A stretch of DNA of 64,000 nt from Acuticoccus sp051016205 (GTDB taxonomy: Bacteria; Pseudomonadota; Alphaproteobacteria; Rhizobiales; Amorphaceae), in assembly GCA_051016205.1 (NCBI GenBank), contig CP136534.1, forward strand, positions 6,324,001-6,388,000. The letters are read 5' to 3'. Positions 23,510-32,410 of the stretch are shown piece after piece. Both the position numbers and the translations under genes were made by a program. The first letter of the stretch is position 1; each line of letters begins with the position of its first letter. The notes beneath the pieces are model-generated. The model saw nothing but the letters and a program-made list of their open reading frames with translations, was not told where the DNA came from and made no database searches.

Positions 23510-24880
23510 GTGAGCGAATCAGCCTTCGCCGCTGGACGGATCACTGTGCTCCGCGAAGGCCCCCCACAAGACACCTCAAAATACGTCCTGTATTGGATGG
23601 AGCACGCCCAGCGGGCCGAGGCCAATCCTGCGATGGAGCGCGCCATCGTCTGGGCGAACAGGCAAAAGCTGCCGCTTTTGGTCCTGTTTGTGGTGGACCC
23701 TGGCTATCCTGAAGGCAACGCACGGCACTTCACCTTCATGCTCCAGGGCTTGAAAGAGACCATCAATGCGGTGCGCGATCGCGGCGTTCACTTCTCCTTA
23801 AGAAAAGGTGATCCACCGCAAATTGCCTGTGAATTGGCCGAAAACGCTGCCGTTGTGGTCACCGACCGCGGCTACCTACGCCACCTTAAGGCGTGGCGAG
23901 AAACGCTGGCGCAAAACGCCCCCTGCCGGGTTGAGATGGTGGAAGGGGACGTGATCGTCCCTGTGGAAATCGCCTCGCCGAAAATGGAGACGGCAGCGCG
24001 CACCATCCGCCCAAAGCTGCGCAACACGGTCAACGACCACACAACGCTGCCCCCCACACTGACCCTCGATCACCCCGCCAAGCGCCTTGGCCACAAGGAC
24101 GATCTGGAGATCGAGAACGTGGATGATTTCGTCCGCTCACTTAATTGTGACCAAAGCGTGGCTCCCGTCAGCGGATTTGAAGGCGGCCTTAAGGCAGCGC
24201 GGTCTCGATTGGAGCGTTTTCTGCGCGGCGCCTTCAAGGACTACGGCGACGGCCGGTCCGATATTGTGGACAGGCGCGTCTCCACCCTCAGCCCCTATCT
24301 GCACCTGGGACAGATTTCGCCTCTGGAGATCTATCACAAGGTCCGCAACGCGAAGGGTGCGTCCGAGAACGCCAAGGCCTTCCTGGAGGAGATGGTGGTC
24401 AGGCGGGAACTGGCGGTCAACTACGTCCACTATTGTGACGACTATGACCGGTTCAAAGGCCTCCCGGCCTGGGCCCAAAAGACCCTTGCCGAACACAAGG
24501 ACGACGAGCGCGCCAGCACCTTCACCCGCAGTCAGCTGGAAGACGGCAAGACGGACGACCCCTACTGGAATGCGGCCATGCGGGAAATGCGCCTCACAGG
24601 CTACCTGCACAATCACCTACGCATGTACTGGGGCAAGCGGATCCTGGCATGGAAGGCGACGCCCGAGGCAGCCTATCGCGATGCCCTTTTCCTCAACAAC
24701 AAGTACCTTTTGGACGGGCGAGATGCCAACTCCTACGCCAACATCAGCTGGTTGTTCGGCCTTCACGACCGCGGCTGGCCCGAGCGTGACGTCTACGGCA
24801 AGGTCCGCATCATGATGCCGAGCGGGCTGAAGCGAAAGTTCGACATTGACGCCTATGTGCGCTGGGCCAACGCCCTCTAA
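23510..24880 (+). CDS. phr: Class II CPD photolyase
   Basis: 456 residues from GTG 23510, with AAGGA about 11 bases upstream. It repairs cyclobutane pyrimidine dimers with light and FADH-. Class II features: YVLYWMEHAQRAEANPAMERA at the N-terminal alpha/beta antenna domain, RHFTFMLQGL, the helical FAD domain with FLEEMVVRRELAVNYVHY, and the C-terminal MRLTGYLHNHLRMYWGKRIL and DGRDANSYANISWLFGLHDR blocks that hold FAD. Length fits class II enzymes. It is monocistronic. Class I/cryptochrome assignment is excluded by these blocks. Confidence 0.93.
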   Translation: MSESAFAAGRITVLREGPPQDTSKYVLYWMEHAQRAEANPAMERAIVWANRQKLPLLVLFVVDPGYPEGNARHFTFMLQGLKETINAVRDRGVHFSLRKGDPPQIACELAENAAVVVTDRGYLRHLKAWRETLAQNAPCRVEMVEGDVIVPVEIASPKMETAARTIRPKLRNTVNDHTTLPPTLTLDHPAKRLGHKDDLEIENVDDFVRSLNCDQSVAPVSGFEGGLKAARSRLERFLRGAFKDYGDGRSDIVDRRVSTLSPYLHLGQISPLEIYHKVRNAKGASENAKAFLEEMVVRRELAVNYVHYCDDYDRFKGLPAWAQKTLAEHKDDERASTFTRSQLEDGKTDDPYWNAAMREMRLTGYLHNHLRMYWGKRILAWKATPEAAYRDALFLNNKYLLDGRDANSYANISWLFGLHDRGWPERDVYGKVRIMMPSGLKRKFDIDAYVRWANAL

Positions 24881-25177
24881 GACGGGCTCACCCTGCAGCC
24901 TGTTCCGGCCCGCGGCCCACATTCGCTGCTGGTTCCGGAAAAAAGTTTGCCATAGCCCATGCCCGATCGATCTTCGGCCAATACGCTGAAATCATTATAA
25001 AAAACTGGGCCGCCTGGAGAATCGCGGGCCGGATTTTGACCACCCGACCCGCGACCTCGTCCAACTCGGCAACATTTTTCCAGGTTCCATGGAACCAACC
25101 GCAACGCTGCCGCGTTACCCACATGCTCTAATTGGTCGTCCCCCGTCCAATTAGACACATCCACCTTCGACTACCTT
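24881..25177. other. Intergenic stretch with two palindromes, no clear gene
   Basis: Contains a perfect 14-bp palindrome GGTTCCATGGAACC (25083-25096) and a 9-bp inverted repeat TCTAATTGG/CCAATTAGA (25127-25155, 11-base loop). A 78-codon minus-strand frame (24888-25124) has some protein-like composition but no ribosome binding site or recognisable family, so it is not called. Together with the terminator and the remainder the gene-free stretch reaches 25262. Confidence 0.4.
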
Positions 25178-25208
25178 GAGGCCGCTTTGTGCGGCCTCTT
25201 TTTCTTTT
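25178..25208 (+). terminator. Intrinsic terminator
   Basis: An 8-bp GC-rich stem (GAGGCCGC, 25178-25185, with 25191-25198) with a five-base loop is followed by TTTTTTTCTTTT-like sequence on the plus strand. It is about 300 bases after the photolyase stop, so it may end either that transcript or an unrecognised short RNA in between. Confidence 0.8.
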
Positions 25209-25262
25209 CGGTGGTGATCGGGCACCAAACGAGGTGCCAAAGCTAGAAAATCCAGTCAACCG

Positions 25263-26135
25263 TCATGGGCCGTCCCGTTCGATCCGTGCGACAATTTCAG
25301 CCAGCGTGTCCCGCCATGGTGGCAACATGACACCCATTCGCTCTCTCAAGGCTGTGCAGTCGAGGCGCGAGTTGGCTGGGCGTTTCGCGGGGGTTGGGAA
25401 GTCCGCCGTGGTGATGGCCTGAACCTGCGGCGACACTGACGAGGCCGCAAAAATCTCCCGCGCGAAGCTGCACCATGTGGCCTCGCCGGCCCCTGCCATA
25501 TGAAAAATCGTGGGCGCCTGTGGCCACCCATCAACCTTTTTGCTCAGCGCCAGGATGCCGTCGGCAATGTCGAGCGCGCTCGTGGGGTTGCCGCGCTGGT
25601 CATCCACCACGCGTAGAACGTCCCTTTCCTGGCCCAGCCGCAGCATGGTCTTGACGAAATTCTTGCCGAACGGGCTGTAGACCCAGGCCGTGCGCAACAC
25701 GAGCGCGCGCCCGCCAGCGGCCATCACAGCCGCCTCCCCCTCAGCCTTCGTCTTGCCGTAGACGCCCATGGGGGCGATGGGGTCCGCCTCACGATAGGGC
25801 CGCTCGGCGGTGCCGTCGAACACATAGTCGGTGGACAGGTGAACGAATGGCACGCCGCGCTCGGCGCAAAGGCGTGCCAGGCGGCCTGGCGCCTCGGTGT
25901 TCAAGACCTGCGCGGCGCGCGGCTCTTTTTCCGCAGCGTCGACGGCCGTGTAGGCGGCAGCGTTCACCACCAGACCCGGCGCGTGCTGGTCGAAAGCGGC
26001 GGCAAGATCGCCGCCTTCCAGAAGGTCAATGTCGGGCCGGCCGAGCGCCACAAGGTCAGTGCCGTCTCCGGCCCGCTCCGCCAAAGCGCTGGCCACCTGC
26101 CCGGAGCGGCCAATGACGAGGATGCGCCCCTCCAT
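25263..26135 (-). CDS. rfbD: dTDP-4-dehydrorhamnose reductase
   Basis: About 290 residues; ATG 26135 shares a base with the preceding gene's stop, and GTG 26138 is possible. It reduces dTDP-4-dehydro-L-rhamnose to dTDP-L-rhamnose. An extended-SDR fold with NAD(P) motif (VIGRSGQVASAL), VVNAAAYTAVDAAEKEP, STDYVFDG and catalytic YGKTKAEGE, RTAWVYSPFGKNFVKTML is complete. It follows the KefB-type antiporter gene by overlap, with no other rhamnose genes nearby. It may serve the exopolysaccharide made with the tyrosine autokinase encoded at 51965-54544, but the distance makes this a guess. Confidence 0.92.
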   Translation of the reverse strand: MEGRILVIGRSGQVASALAERAGDGTDLVALGRPDIDLLEGGDLAAAFDQHAPGLVVNAAAYTAVDAAEKEPRAAQVLNTEAPGRLARLCAERGVPFVHLSTDYVFDGTAERPYREADPIAPMGVYGKTKAEGEAAVMAAGGRALVLRTAWVYSPFGKNFVKTMLRLGQERDVLRVVDDQRGNPTSALDIADGILALSKKVDGWPQAPTIFHMAGAGEATWCSFAREIFAASSVSPQVQAITTADFPTPAKRPANSRLDCTALRERMGVMLPPWRDTLAEIVARIERDGP

Positions 26136-27907
26136 CACTCGCGCACCGCCATGGCGGCATCGGCAAGTTCGCGCCGGCCGGTTTCACGCTGCTCGGCCAC
26201 AACCGCGTGGGCAGCGTCCCGCGGGAAGCCAAGGGTCACCAGCGTCTCCTCCCCCATCTGCAAGGATGCCTCGAACGCCTCCAGCACCACCTGGTCGGCA
26301 CCGAGGGCATAAAGCTCCATGGCGTGCTGCTTATCGTGAGCGCGGGCGACCACGGGCGTTTTCATGCCGAGCCGCTTCAAAACGCGGATCACGTTGGCGT
26401 TGGCGTTGGGCTTGTCCATGGTCAACACGACCGCGCGGGCGTTTGCGGCACGGGCATTTTTCAACACATCCGGCCGCTGGATATCGCCGAAATGGACCGC
26501 TTTGCCGGCCTTGCGGGCCCGCGCCACGGCCTGGCTGTCCAAATCGAGCGCGAGGTAGGGCACGTGGCGCTCGTCAAGAAGATCGCCGATCCCCTGACCG
26601 ATCCTCCCGAAGCCGGCAATAATGACGTGTCCGCTGGACTGGGAGGCTTCTTTCAGCGTCTCGGCAGCCCGCGTCCCCTCCCCTTGCATGGCAACGGCCT
26701 GGGCAAGGCGGCGGATCGGCACGGCAAGGGCCGTCGTCATCGCCATGGTGATCCCCGCAGCCACCACCAGAATGCGCGCCACCTCGTCGGGCACGATGCC
26801 AAGACCTGAAGCAAGGGCCAGCGCCACCAGCGAAAACTCGCCGATTTGGGAGAGCATCAGCCCCGCCTCCAGCGCCACAGACAGAGGCTGGCGAACCATA
26901 AGGCACAGGACGAAGATGATGGCGGCCTTCACCACAACCGTGCCGACGACGACGCCAGCAAGGGTGAGCGGCGCGTCGAACAGCACCCTTGGGTCGATGG
27001 TCATCCCCACCGAGAGGAAGAACAGGCCGAGGAGGAGCCCTTTGAACGGCGCAATCTCCGATTCCAGCTGGTGGCTGAATTCGGTGTCGGCGAACACGAG
27101 CCCGGCAAGGAACGCGCCGAGCGCCATGGACAGGCCGGCAAGATTGGTGGCCGCCGCCGTGCCGATGATGACAAGCAGCGCTGCGGCGGTGAACATATCT
27201 CTGTCCCGCCGCGCGCCAACGAAGCGGAATACAGGCCCCAGCACCCGCCGGCCCGCAAACAAGATCGCGGGGATCAAGATGGCAGCGCCAAGGACGGAGA
27301 ACACAAGGCTCTCCCACACATTCATGTTGTTGTCGGCCGCCAGCGCCCCGATGACGAGGAGGACGGGCACCACCGCAATGTCCTGCATGAGCAAAATGGA
27401 GAACTGGACGCGCCCCGGTGGCGCCGCCAACCGGCCAGCATCCACCAAAAGCTGAACCACGATGGCGGTGGAGGACAGGGCAAGGGACGCACCGATGGCA
27501 ATGGCGGCAGGGGTGGAAAGGCCGAGCGCTGCCCCGATCCCCGTCAGCACCGCCGCTGTCACCGCCACTTGAAGGGCACCAAGGCCGAACACCAGATGGC
27601 GCATCGCCCACAGTCGCGGGCCCGACAGTTCCAGCCCAATCAAAAATAGCAAGAACACCACGCCAAGTTCGGCAAGATGGCGCACCCCTTCAGGATCGGA
27701 GATGGTGAGCATCGTCAGGTGGACGCCGAACAGATCGTCCGTCACCGTGACAATACCAAACGGCCCCACCACAGCCCCTGCCACCAGGTAGCCGAGGATG
27801 GAGTTCAGCCCCAACCGCTGGAGAACGGGCACAACGACCCCTGCCGCCACAAGGAAGATCAGCGCCTCCTTGAGGTAGGGGATCGAATGCGACGCTTCGT
27901 GCTCCAT
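26135..27907 (-). CDS. KefB/CPA2-type cation:proton antiporter with RCK domain
   Basis: About 590 residues from ATG 27907, chosen for the GAAGGGGAGCGTG ribosome binding site (the frame opens six codons earlier). The N-terminal ~380 residues form about twelve membrane helices of the Na/H exchanger fold, and a TrkA-N/RCK domain follows with GFGRIGQGIGD (NAD-binding) and DIQRPDVLKNA. Such proteins export K+ in exchange for H+, controlled by nucleotide or glutathione binding. It diverges from trkH, a K+ uptake gene, suggesting a paired potassium-balance function. The stop overlaps rfbD by one base. Confidence 0.88.
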   Translation of the reverse strand: MEHEASHSIPYLKEALIFLVAAGVVVPVLQRLGLNSILGYLVAGAVVGPFGIVTVTDDLFGVHLTMLTISDPEGVRHLAELGVVFLLFLIGLELSGPRLWAMRHLVFGLGALQVAVTAAVLTGIGAALGLSTPAAIAIGASLALSSTAIVVQLLVDAGRLAAPPGRVQFSILLMQDIAVVPVLLVIGALAADNNMNVWESLVFSVLGAAILIPAILFAGRRVLGPVFRFVGARRDRDMFTAAALLVIIGTAAATNLAGLSMALGAFLAGLVFADTEFSHQLESEIAPFKGLLLGLFFLSVGMTIDPRVLFDAPLTLAGVVVGTVVVKAAIIFVLCLMVRQPLSVALEAGLMLSQIGEFSLVALALASGLGIVPDEVARILVVAAGITMAMTTALAVPIRRLAQAVAMQGEGTRAAETLKEASQSSGHVIIAGFGRIGQGIGDLLDERHVPYLALDLDSQAVARARKAGKAVHFGDIQRPDVLKNARAANARAVVLTMDKPNANANVIRVLKRLGMKTPVVARAHDKQHAMELYALGADQVVLEAFEASLQMGEETLVTLGFPRDAAHAVVAEQRETGRRELADAAMAVRE

Positions 27908-28151
27908 CACGCTCCCCTTCGCCACGCCTCGTCAGGGCGCGGTGCCATGGCCATCATCGTTTGCGGACACCGGCAGGATTAGAGGATGTTCCTACCAAGC
28001 GGAAGCGTCCCGGCGCTGTTCATGTGGCTTCATGGACACGGTTCTTTGCAGCGCGCGCGTTGGAGGGTCGGTGCGCTGCGGTGCCGCTTCCGTCGGCCGG
28101 TCCCATCGTCTATGCCGCGCTGACCCGACGCCGCCAAAAGGATTGTCATCC

Positions 28152-29651
28152 GTGGTTGAGCTGACGCGACAGGGGGAAAAGCGCCGCCTGGTCCCGCGCA
28201 CTGTGCAGAACCTCAGGCCCGCGCTCTACATCTCCAGCTTCTTCTGCCTGGTCCTATCCATCGCAATGGTCATCCCGGCCCTTGTGGACCTTGGCGACGG
28301 GCAGGAGACCTGGTCCGTGTTTGCCGTCTCCAGCGCAGGCGTCTTCGTGGTGGCCATCCTGGGCACAGTCTCTTTGCGCGACCCGATCCCCAAATTTACG
28401 CCGCGCTTCGGCTTTTTGGTGACGACGGTGCTGTGGCTGGTCTCCTCCGTCGCAGCGGCCGTACCGTTCTGGCTGTCTCCTCTGAACATGACGACGGCGG
28501 CCGCCTACTTCGAGGCGATGAGCGGGCTCACCACCACGGGCGCCACCGTGCTGTCGGAGCTTGATTCCATGCCCCGATCCTTCCTGTTGTGGCGCTCCAT
28601 GCTGCAGTGGCTGGGCGGGATCGGGATCATCGCCATCGGGCTCTTCATCTTCCCGTTCCTGCGGATCGGCGGGATGCAGGTATTCCGCACCGAAAACTCC
28701 GACAAGGCGGACAAGGCGTTGCCGCGGCTCGTCTCCGTCACACGGGCGCTCTGCCTCATCTATGTTGTGGCGACAGGGGCCTGCGCCATCACCTACGCCG
28801 CGCTGGGGATGAGCTTTTTCGACGCCGTCTGCCACGCCATGACCACCGTTGCCACGGGCGGCTTTTCCACCCACGACCGGTCCTTCGGCTTCTTCGAGGA
28901 CCCGCGCATTCTCTGGGCGGCCGTGGTGTTCATGATCATCGGCGCCCTCCCCTTCGTGCTTTACGTGGAGTTTGTGGTGCGCGGCCGATTCACCCTTTGG
29001 CGGGACTGGCAGGTGCGCACCTTCTTCGCAGGGATCATCCTCATCGTCATCGCGCTCGCCCTTTGGCTGGAGCTGACGCGCAACATCATTTTCCACGAAG
29101 CGCTGACGCAGGCGGCCTTCAACGTCGTCTCCATCATCACCACCACGGGCTATGCGTCGGACGATTATGCGGTGTGGGGGCCGTTCGCCTTCGGTGTGTT
29201 CTTCATTTTGACGTTCATCGGCGGGTGCTCAGGCTCCACCACGGGGGGCATCAAAGTCTACCGCTTCATCATCGTGTTTCAGGCGCTGCGGCGGGCGTTC
29301 ACGCGGCTCGTCTATCCCAACGCCGTGCAGCCTCTGCGCTTCGGCGACAGGCTGATCGAGCAGGACGTCTACGACTCCGTGGTGATTTACTTCATCGCGT
29401 TCTTCCTTATCTTCGGCCTGACGATCCTGGCGCTGTCGCTGGCCGGTCAGGATTTCGTGACGGCGTTGACCGGGGCGCAAACTGCGCTCACAAACGTCGG
29501 GCCGGGCTTGGGCGAAACCATTGGCCCTGCCGGCAACTTCGCGCCGCTGGGCGAGTTTGAGCTGTGGCTGTTGTCGTTCGTGATGCTTCTCGGCCGGCTT
29601 GAAATCATGACGGTGCTGATCCTGTTCACGCCGGTGTTTTGGAGAGATTGA
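28152..29651 (+). CDS. trkH: TrkH-type potassium uptake protein
   Basis: 499 residues from GTG 28152, which follows AAAAGGA by nine bases; the open frame further upstream is not protein-like. About ten membrane helices and the four filter loops are visible (for example MSGLTTTGATVL, HAMTTVATGGFSTH, ITTTGYASDDY and ALTNVGPGLGETIGP). It imports K+ as a membrane subunit that needs a TrkA-type RCK partner; no trkA is adjacent, but the divergent antiporter carries its own RCK domain. The metZ start shares the last base of its stop codon. Confidence 0.92.
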   Translation: MVELTRQGEKRRLVPRTVQNLRPALYISSFFCLVLSIAMVIPALVDLGDGQETWSVFAVSSAGVFVVAILGTVSLRDPIPKFTPRFGFLVTTVLWLVSSVAAAVPFWLSPLNMTTAAAYFEAMSGLTTTGATVLSELDSMPRSFLLWRSMLQWLGGIGIIAIGLFIFPFLRIGGMQVFRTENSDKADKALPRLVSVTRALCLIYVVATGACAITYAALGMSFFDAVCHAMTTVATGGFSTHDRSFGFFEDPRILWAAVVFMIIGALPFVLYVEFVVRGRFTLWRDWQVRTFFAGIILIVIALALWLELTRNIIFHEALTQAAFNVVSIITTTGYASDDYAVWGPFAFGVFFILTFIGGCSGSTTGGIKVYRFIIVFQALRRAFTRLVYPNAVQPLRFGDRLIEQDVYDSVVIYFIAFFLIFGLTILALSLAGQDFVTALTGAQTALTNVGPGLGETIGPAGNFAPLGEFELWLLSFVMLLGRLEIMTVLILFTPVFWRD

Positions 29652-30868
29652 TGGACGATCTGAGGAACCTTTCCCTCGCCACGCGCCTCGTTCACGAAGG
29701 TGCGGCCCGCTCCCCCTATGGTGAGACGTGCGAGGCAATGTTCCTCACCCAAGGCTATGTCTATGACAGTGCCGAGGAGGCCGCCGCACGCTTTGCGGGC
29801 GAGGCCGAGGGCTACGTCTACTCCCGCTACGGCAACCCCACCGTGTCGATGTTCGAGGCACGCATGGCAAGCCTTGAAGGGGCCGAGGCCGCCCGCGCCA
29901 CAGCCTCTGGTATGGCCGCCGTCACCGCCGCCTTGGTGGCCGCGTTGAAAGCAGGCGACCATGTGGTGGCGTCCGCAGCCCTTTTCGGCGGCTGCCGCTA
30001 TGTGGTGGAGACCTACCTGCCGCGCTTCGGCGTCGAGACCACCTTGGTGGACGGAACCGATCTCAATGCTTGGCGCGATGCCGTGCGCCCCAACACGCGC
30101 GCCTTTTTCATGGAAACGCCCACCAACCCGACGCTTGCGCTGGTGGACATTGAGGGCGTTGCGAAAATCCGCGACGAGGCGGCCCCGGACGCCGTCGTCG
30201 TCGTCGACAATGTGTTTGCAACGCCGCTCTGGCAGCGGCCTTTGCAGCTCGGCGCCAACGTCGTCGTCTACTCCGCCACAAAGCATGTGGACGGGCAGGG
30301 CCGTTGCCTTGGCGGCGTGATCCTCTCCACCGAGGAGTGGATCACCGAAAACCTCGACGTGATTCTGAAGCAGACAGGCCCTGCGCTCTCGCCGTTCAAC
30401 GCGTGGGTGATGCTGAAATCCTTGGAAACGCTGCCCCTTCGCATCCGCGCCCAGACCGAGAGCGCGGCCGCCGTTGCCGATGCGCTCGCCACCCACGGCG
30501 CCGTGGCAAAGGTCTTCTACCCGGGGCGGGACGATCACCCCCAGGCAGAGCTTGCCCGCCGGCAGATGAGCGGTGGCGGCACGCTGGTGGCCTTCGTGGT
30601 GGACGGCGGACGCGCTGGTGCATTCCGCGCGGCCAACGGCCTCAGCCTCATCAAGCTCTCCAACAATCTTGGCGATGCGAAGAGCCTTCTGACCCACCCG
30701 GCAACCACCACCCACCAGAGCCTGACGGACGCGCAAAGGGCCGCCCTTGGGATCGAGGAGGGGCTTTTGCGCCTGTCCATCGGGCTTGAGGACCCGAGCG
30801 ACCTCGTCGCCGACCTCACCCAGGCGCTCGACAGTTCAGCCTCCCCTCGGGTACGCTTCGGCTCCTGA
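29651..30868 (+). CDS. metZ: O-succinylhomoserine sulfhydrylase
   Basis: 405 residues. A PLP-dependent enzyme of the Cys/Met metabolism family making homocysteine from O-succinylhomoserine and sulfide. It has RYGNPTVSMFEARMASLEGAE, ATASGMAAVTAAL, VVDNVFATP and the PLP lysine in SATKHVDGQGR, plus the substrate-side ETPTNPTLALVDI. The ATG at 29651 overlaps the trkH stop by one base; the TTG at 29639 would extend into trkH. The product could feed methionine synthesis. Length and motifs are standard. Confidence 0.92.
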   Translation: MDDLRNLSLATRLVHEGAARSPYGETCEAMFLTQGYVYDSAEEAAARFAGEAEGYVYSRYGNPTVSMFEARMASLEGAEAARATASGMAAVTAALVAALKAGDHVVASAALFGGCRYVVETYLPRFGVETTLVDGTDLNAWRDAVRPNTRAFFMETPTNPTLALVDIEGVAKIRDEAAPDAVVVVDNVFATPLWQRPLQLGANVVVYSATKHVDGQGRCLGGVILSTEEWITENLDVILKQTGPALSPFNAWVMLKSLETLPLRIRAQTESAAAVADALATHGAVAKVFYPGRDDHPQAELARRQMSGGGTLVAFVVDGGRAGAFRAANGLSLIKLSNNLGDAKSLLTHPATTTHQSLTDAQRAALGIEEGLLRLSIGLEDPSDLVADLTQALDSSASPRVRFGS

Positions 30869-30894
30869 GGGTCTGAACGCGAAAGGCCACGCCG

Positions 30895-31590
30895 ATGGTG
30901 GCAAGACTTGGGTCAACAGGGGCTGTGGTCGGTGCGGCAGCCCTGATTGCCATCAGCCTCACCCCGCCCTCCCCAGCGCTCGGCCAGGGCCAAGAACTCT
31001 TCGTCAAGAGCGACACCGTGTGGCGGCGTCAGCAGATCGAGGTCTGTTGGGAAAACCCCTCCACCCGCGACAAGACCGAGCGTGAGATGGTGCGCGACAT
31101 TGTCGACGCCACCTGGGCCTCACGATCCTCGCTGCAGTTCGTGGGGTGGGGACGGTGCGCGTGGAACAGCAAAGGCATTCGCATTGGGATTGCCGATGCA
31201 GGGCCGCACACAAAAGGCCTTGGCAGTCAGCTCGACGGGATGGAAAACGGCATGGTGCTGAACTTCACGTTCGGCAACTGGAGCCAGTCCTGCCAGACCA
31301 CGCGGCGCCACTGCATCGAGGCGATTGCCGTGCATGAGTTCGGCCACGCACTGGGCTTCTCCCACGAACACAACAGGCCCGACAGGGACAGGCTGTGCCA
31401 GGACGCCCCCCAGGGCACCCAAGGGGACGTGTTCGTGACCGTCTATGACGCCCAGTCGGTGATGAATTACTGCAACAACGCCAGCTACCCGCAGCCCGTG
31501 CAGATCAGCCCGCGCGACACCGAGGGCATCCAAAAGCTCTACGGCCCTCCCGGCGGAAGCCTTCCCGACATCAACACACTATTAAGGTAG
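30895..31590 (+). CDS. Secreted metzincin-type zinc metalloprotease
   Basis: 231 residues. Starts with a signal peptide (cleavage near ALGQG, residues 29-33). The zinc-binding motif HEFGHALGFSHEH (HExxHxxGxxH) and the Met-turn SVMNYC place it in the metzincin clan, closest to the matrixin/M12A-like bacterial proteins. Six Cys suggest disulfides. It would act in the periplasm or outside. It starts 26 bases after metZ without obvious functional link. Confidence 0.85.
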   Translation: MVARLGSTGAVVGAAALIAISLTPPSPALGQGQELFVKSDTVWRRQQIEVCWENPSTRDKTEREMVRDIVDATWASRSSLQFVGWGRCAWNSKGIRIGIADAGPHTKGLGSQLDGMENGMVLNFTFGNWSQSCQTTRRHCIEAIAVHEFGHALGFSHEHNRPDRDRLCQDAPQGTQGDVFVTVYDAQSVMNYCNNASYPQPVQISPRDTEGIQKLYGPPGGSLPDINTLLR

Positions 31591-31599
31591 CGTCGGCGG

Positions 31600-31620
31600 G
31601 GCGTGGGGGTCCCGCACGCC
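31600..31620. terminator. Probable bidirectional hairpin between convergent genes
   Basis: GGCGTG (31600-31605) pairs with CACGCC (31615-31620), with further internal GGG/CCC pairing. It sits between the metalloprotease gene and the convergent pyridoxal dehydrogenase gene and overlaps the latter's stop codon by one base. No T-run is present. Confidence 0.4.
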
Positions 31621-32357
31621 TACCAGCGCACCATGCCGGCGTCGACATTCAGCGTCTGGCCGGAGATCCAGTGCGCATCGTCGGAGGCGAGGAAGGCAAC
31701 GGCGGGGGCAATGTCGTCAGGCTTGCCATGGCCGGGGATGGCCTGAAGCATCTCAACGAAGTCGAACGCTTCCTTGTGCGGGCTTGCCATCACCCCTTCT
31801 GAGGCCGTCAGACCAGGCGTCACGGCGTTGACGGTGATGTGGTACTTGCCCACCTCCGTCGCGAGCGCTCGGGTGAAGCCCAGAACGCCACCTTTTGCCG
31901 CCACATAGGCCGCCATATTGGGCGTTCCGGCAAAGATGGTGTTGGAGCAGATGTTGATGACGCGGCCCTTTACACCCTTCTCACGCATCATGTCGGTGGC
32001 AGCGCGGCTCATCAGGAAGACGCCCGTGAGGTTGGTGTCGATGATCTTGCGCCAGTGCTCAAGATCCACCTCGTCCCAGGCGATGAACGGCACGATGGCC
32101 GCATTGTTGACGAGGATGTCGATGCCGCCTGCCGTGTCCACATCGCCGAACAGGGCGCCGACGGACTGGGCGTCGGAAATGTCCACCACATGGGCGCTCG
32201 CGCCTTCAATGCCCTTCGCGGCAGCCTCCACGCCGTCTTGGTTGACGTCGGCCAGCATCACCGTGGCGCCGTCGGCGGCAAGGCGCCGCGCGATGGCCGC
32301 ACCGATCCCTTGCGCGGCCCCCGTGATAAGGGCGCGTTTTCCAGTCAGCGACGTCAT
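31620..32357 (-). CDS. Pyridoxal 4-dehydrogenase (SDR family), vitamin B6 degradation
   Basis: 245 residues from ATG 32357 with GGAAGGAT upstream. It has the SDR NAD motif TGAAQGIG, NNAAIVPFIAWDEVDL, and catalytic Ser/Tyr/Lys in the NTIFAGTPNMAAYVAAKGG region (YxxxK). These blocks and NVDAGMVRW at the end match M. loti pyridoxal 4-dehydrogenase from memory. It oxidises pyridoxal to 4-pyridoxolactone with NAD+. It is the last gene of an operon with PPAT, the lactonase and the BMP-type importer, which supports the assignment. Confidence 0.85.
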   Translation of the reverse strand: MTSLTGKRALITGAAQGIGAAIARRLAADGATVMLADVNQDGVEAAAKGIEGASAHVVDISDAQSVGALFGDVDTAGGIDILVNNAAIVPFIAWDEVDLEHWRKIIDTNLTGVFLMSRAATDMMREKGVKGRVINICSNTIFAGTPNMAAYVAAKGGVLGFTRALATEVGKYHITVNAVTPGLTASEGVMASPHKEAFDFVEMLQAIPGHGKPDDIAPAVAFLASDDAHWISGQTLNVDAGMVRW

Positions 32358-32410
32358 GTGTGATCCTTCCGTTATTCGTTTCGTGCGCAAATTCTGTGAC
32401 GGATGCGCGG

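Noticed and set aside
24888..25124. 78-codon minus-strand frame with some protein-like composition.
   Set aside because: No ribosome binding site or recognised family, and two palindromes flank or lie within it.
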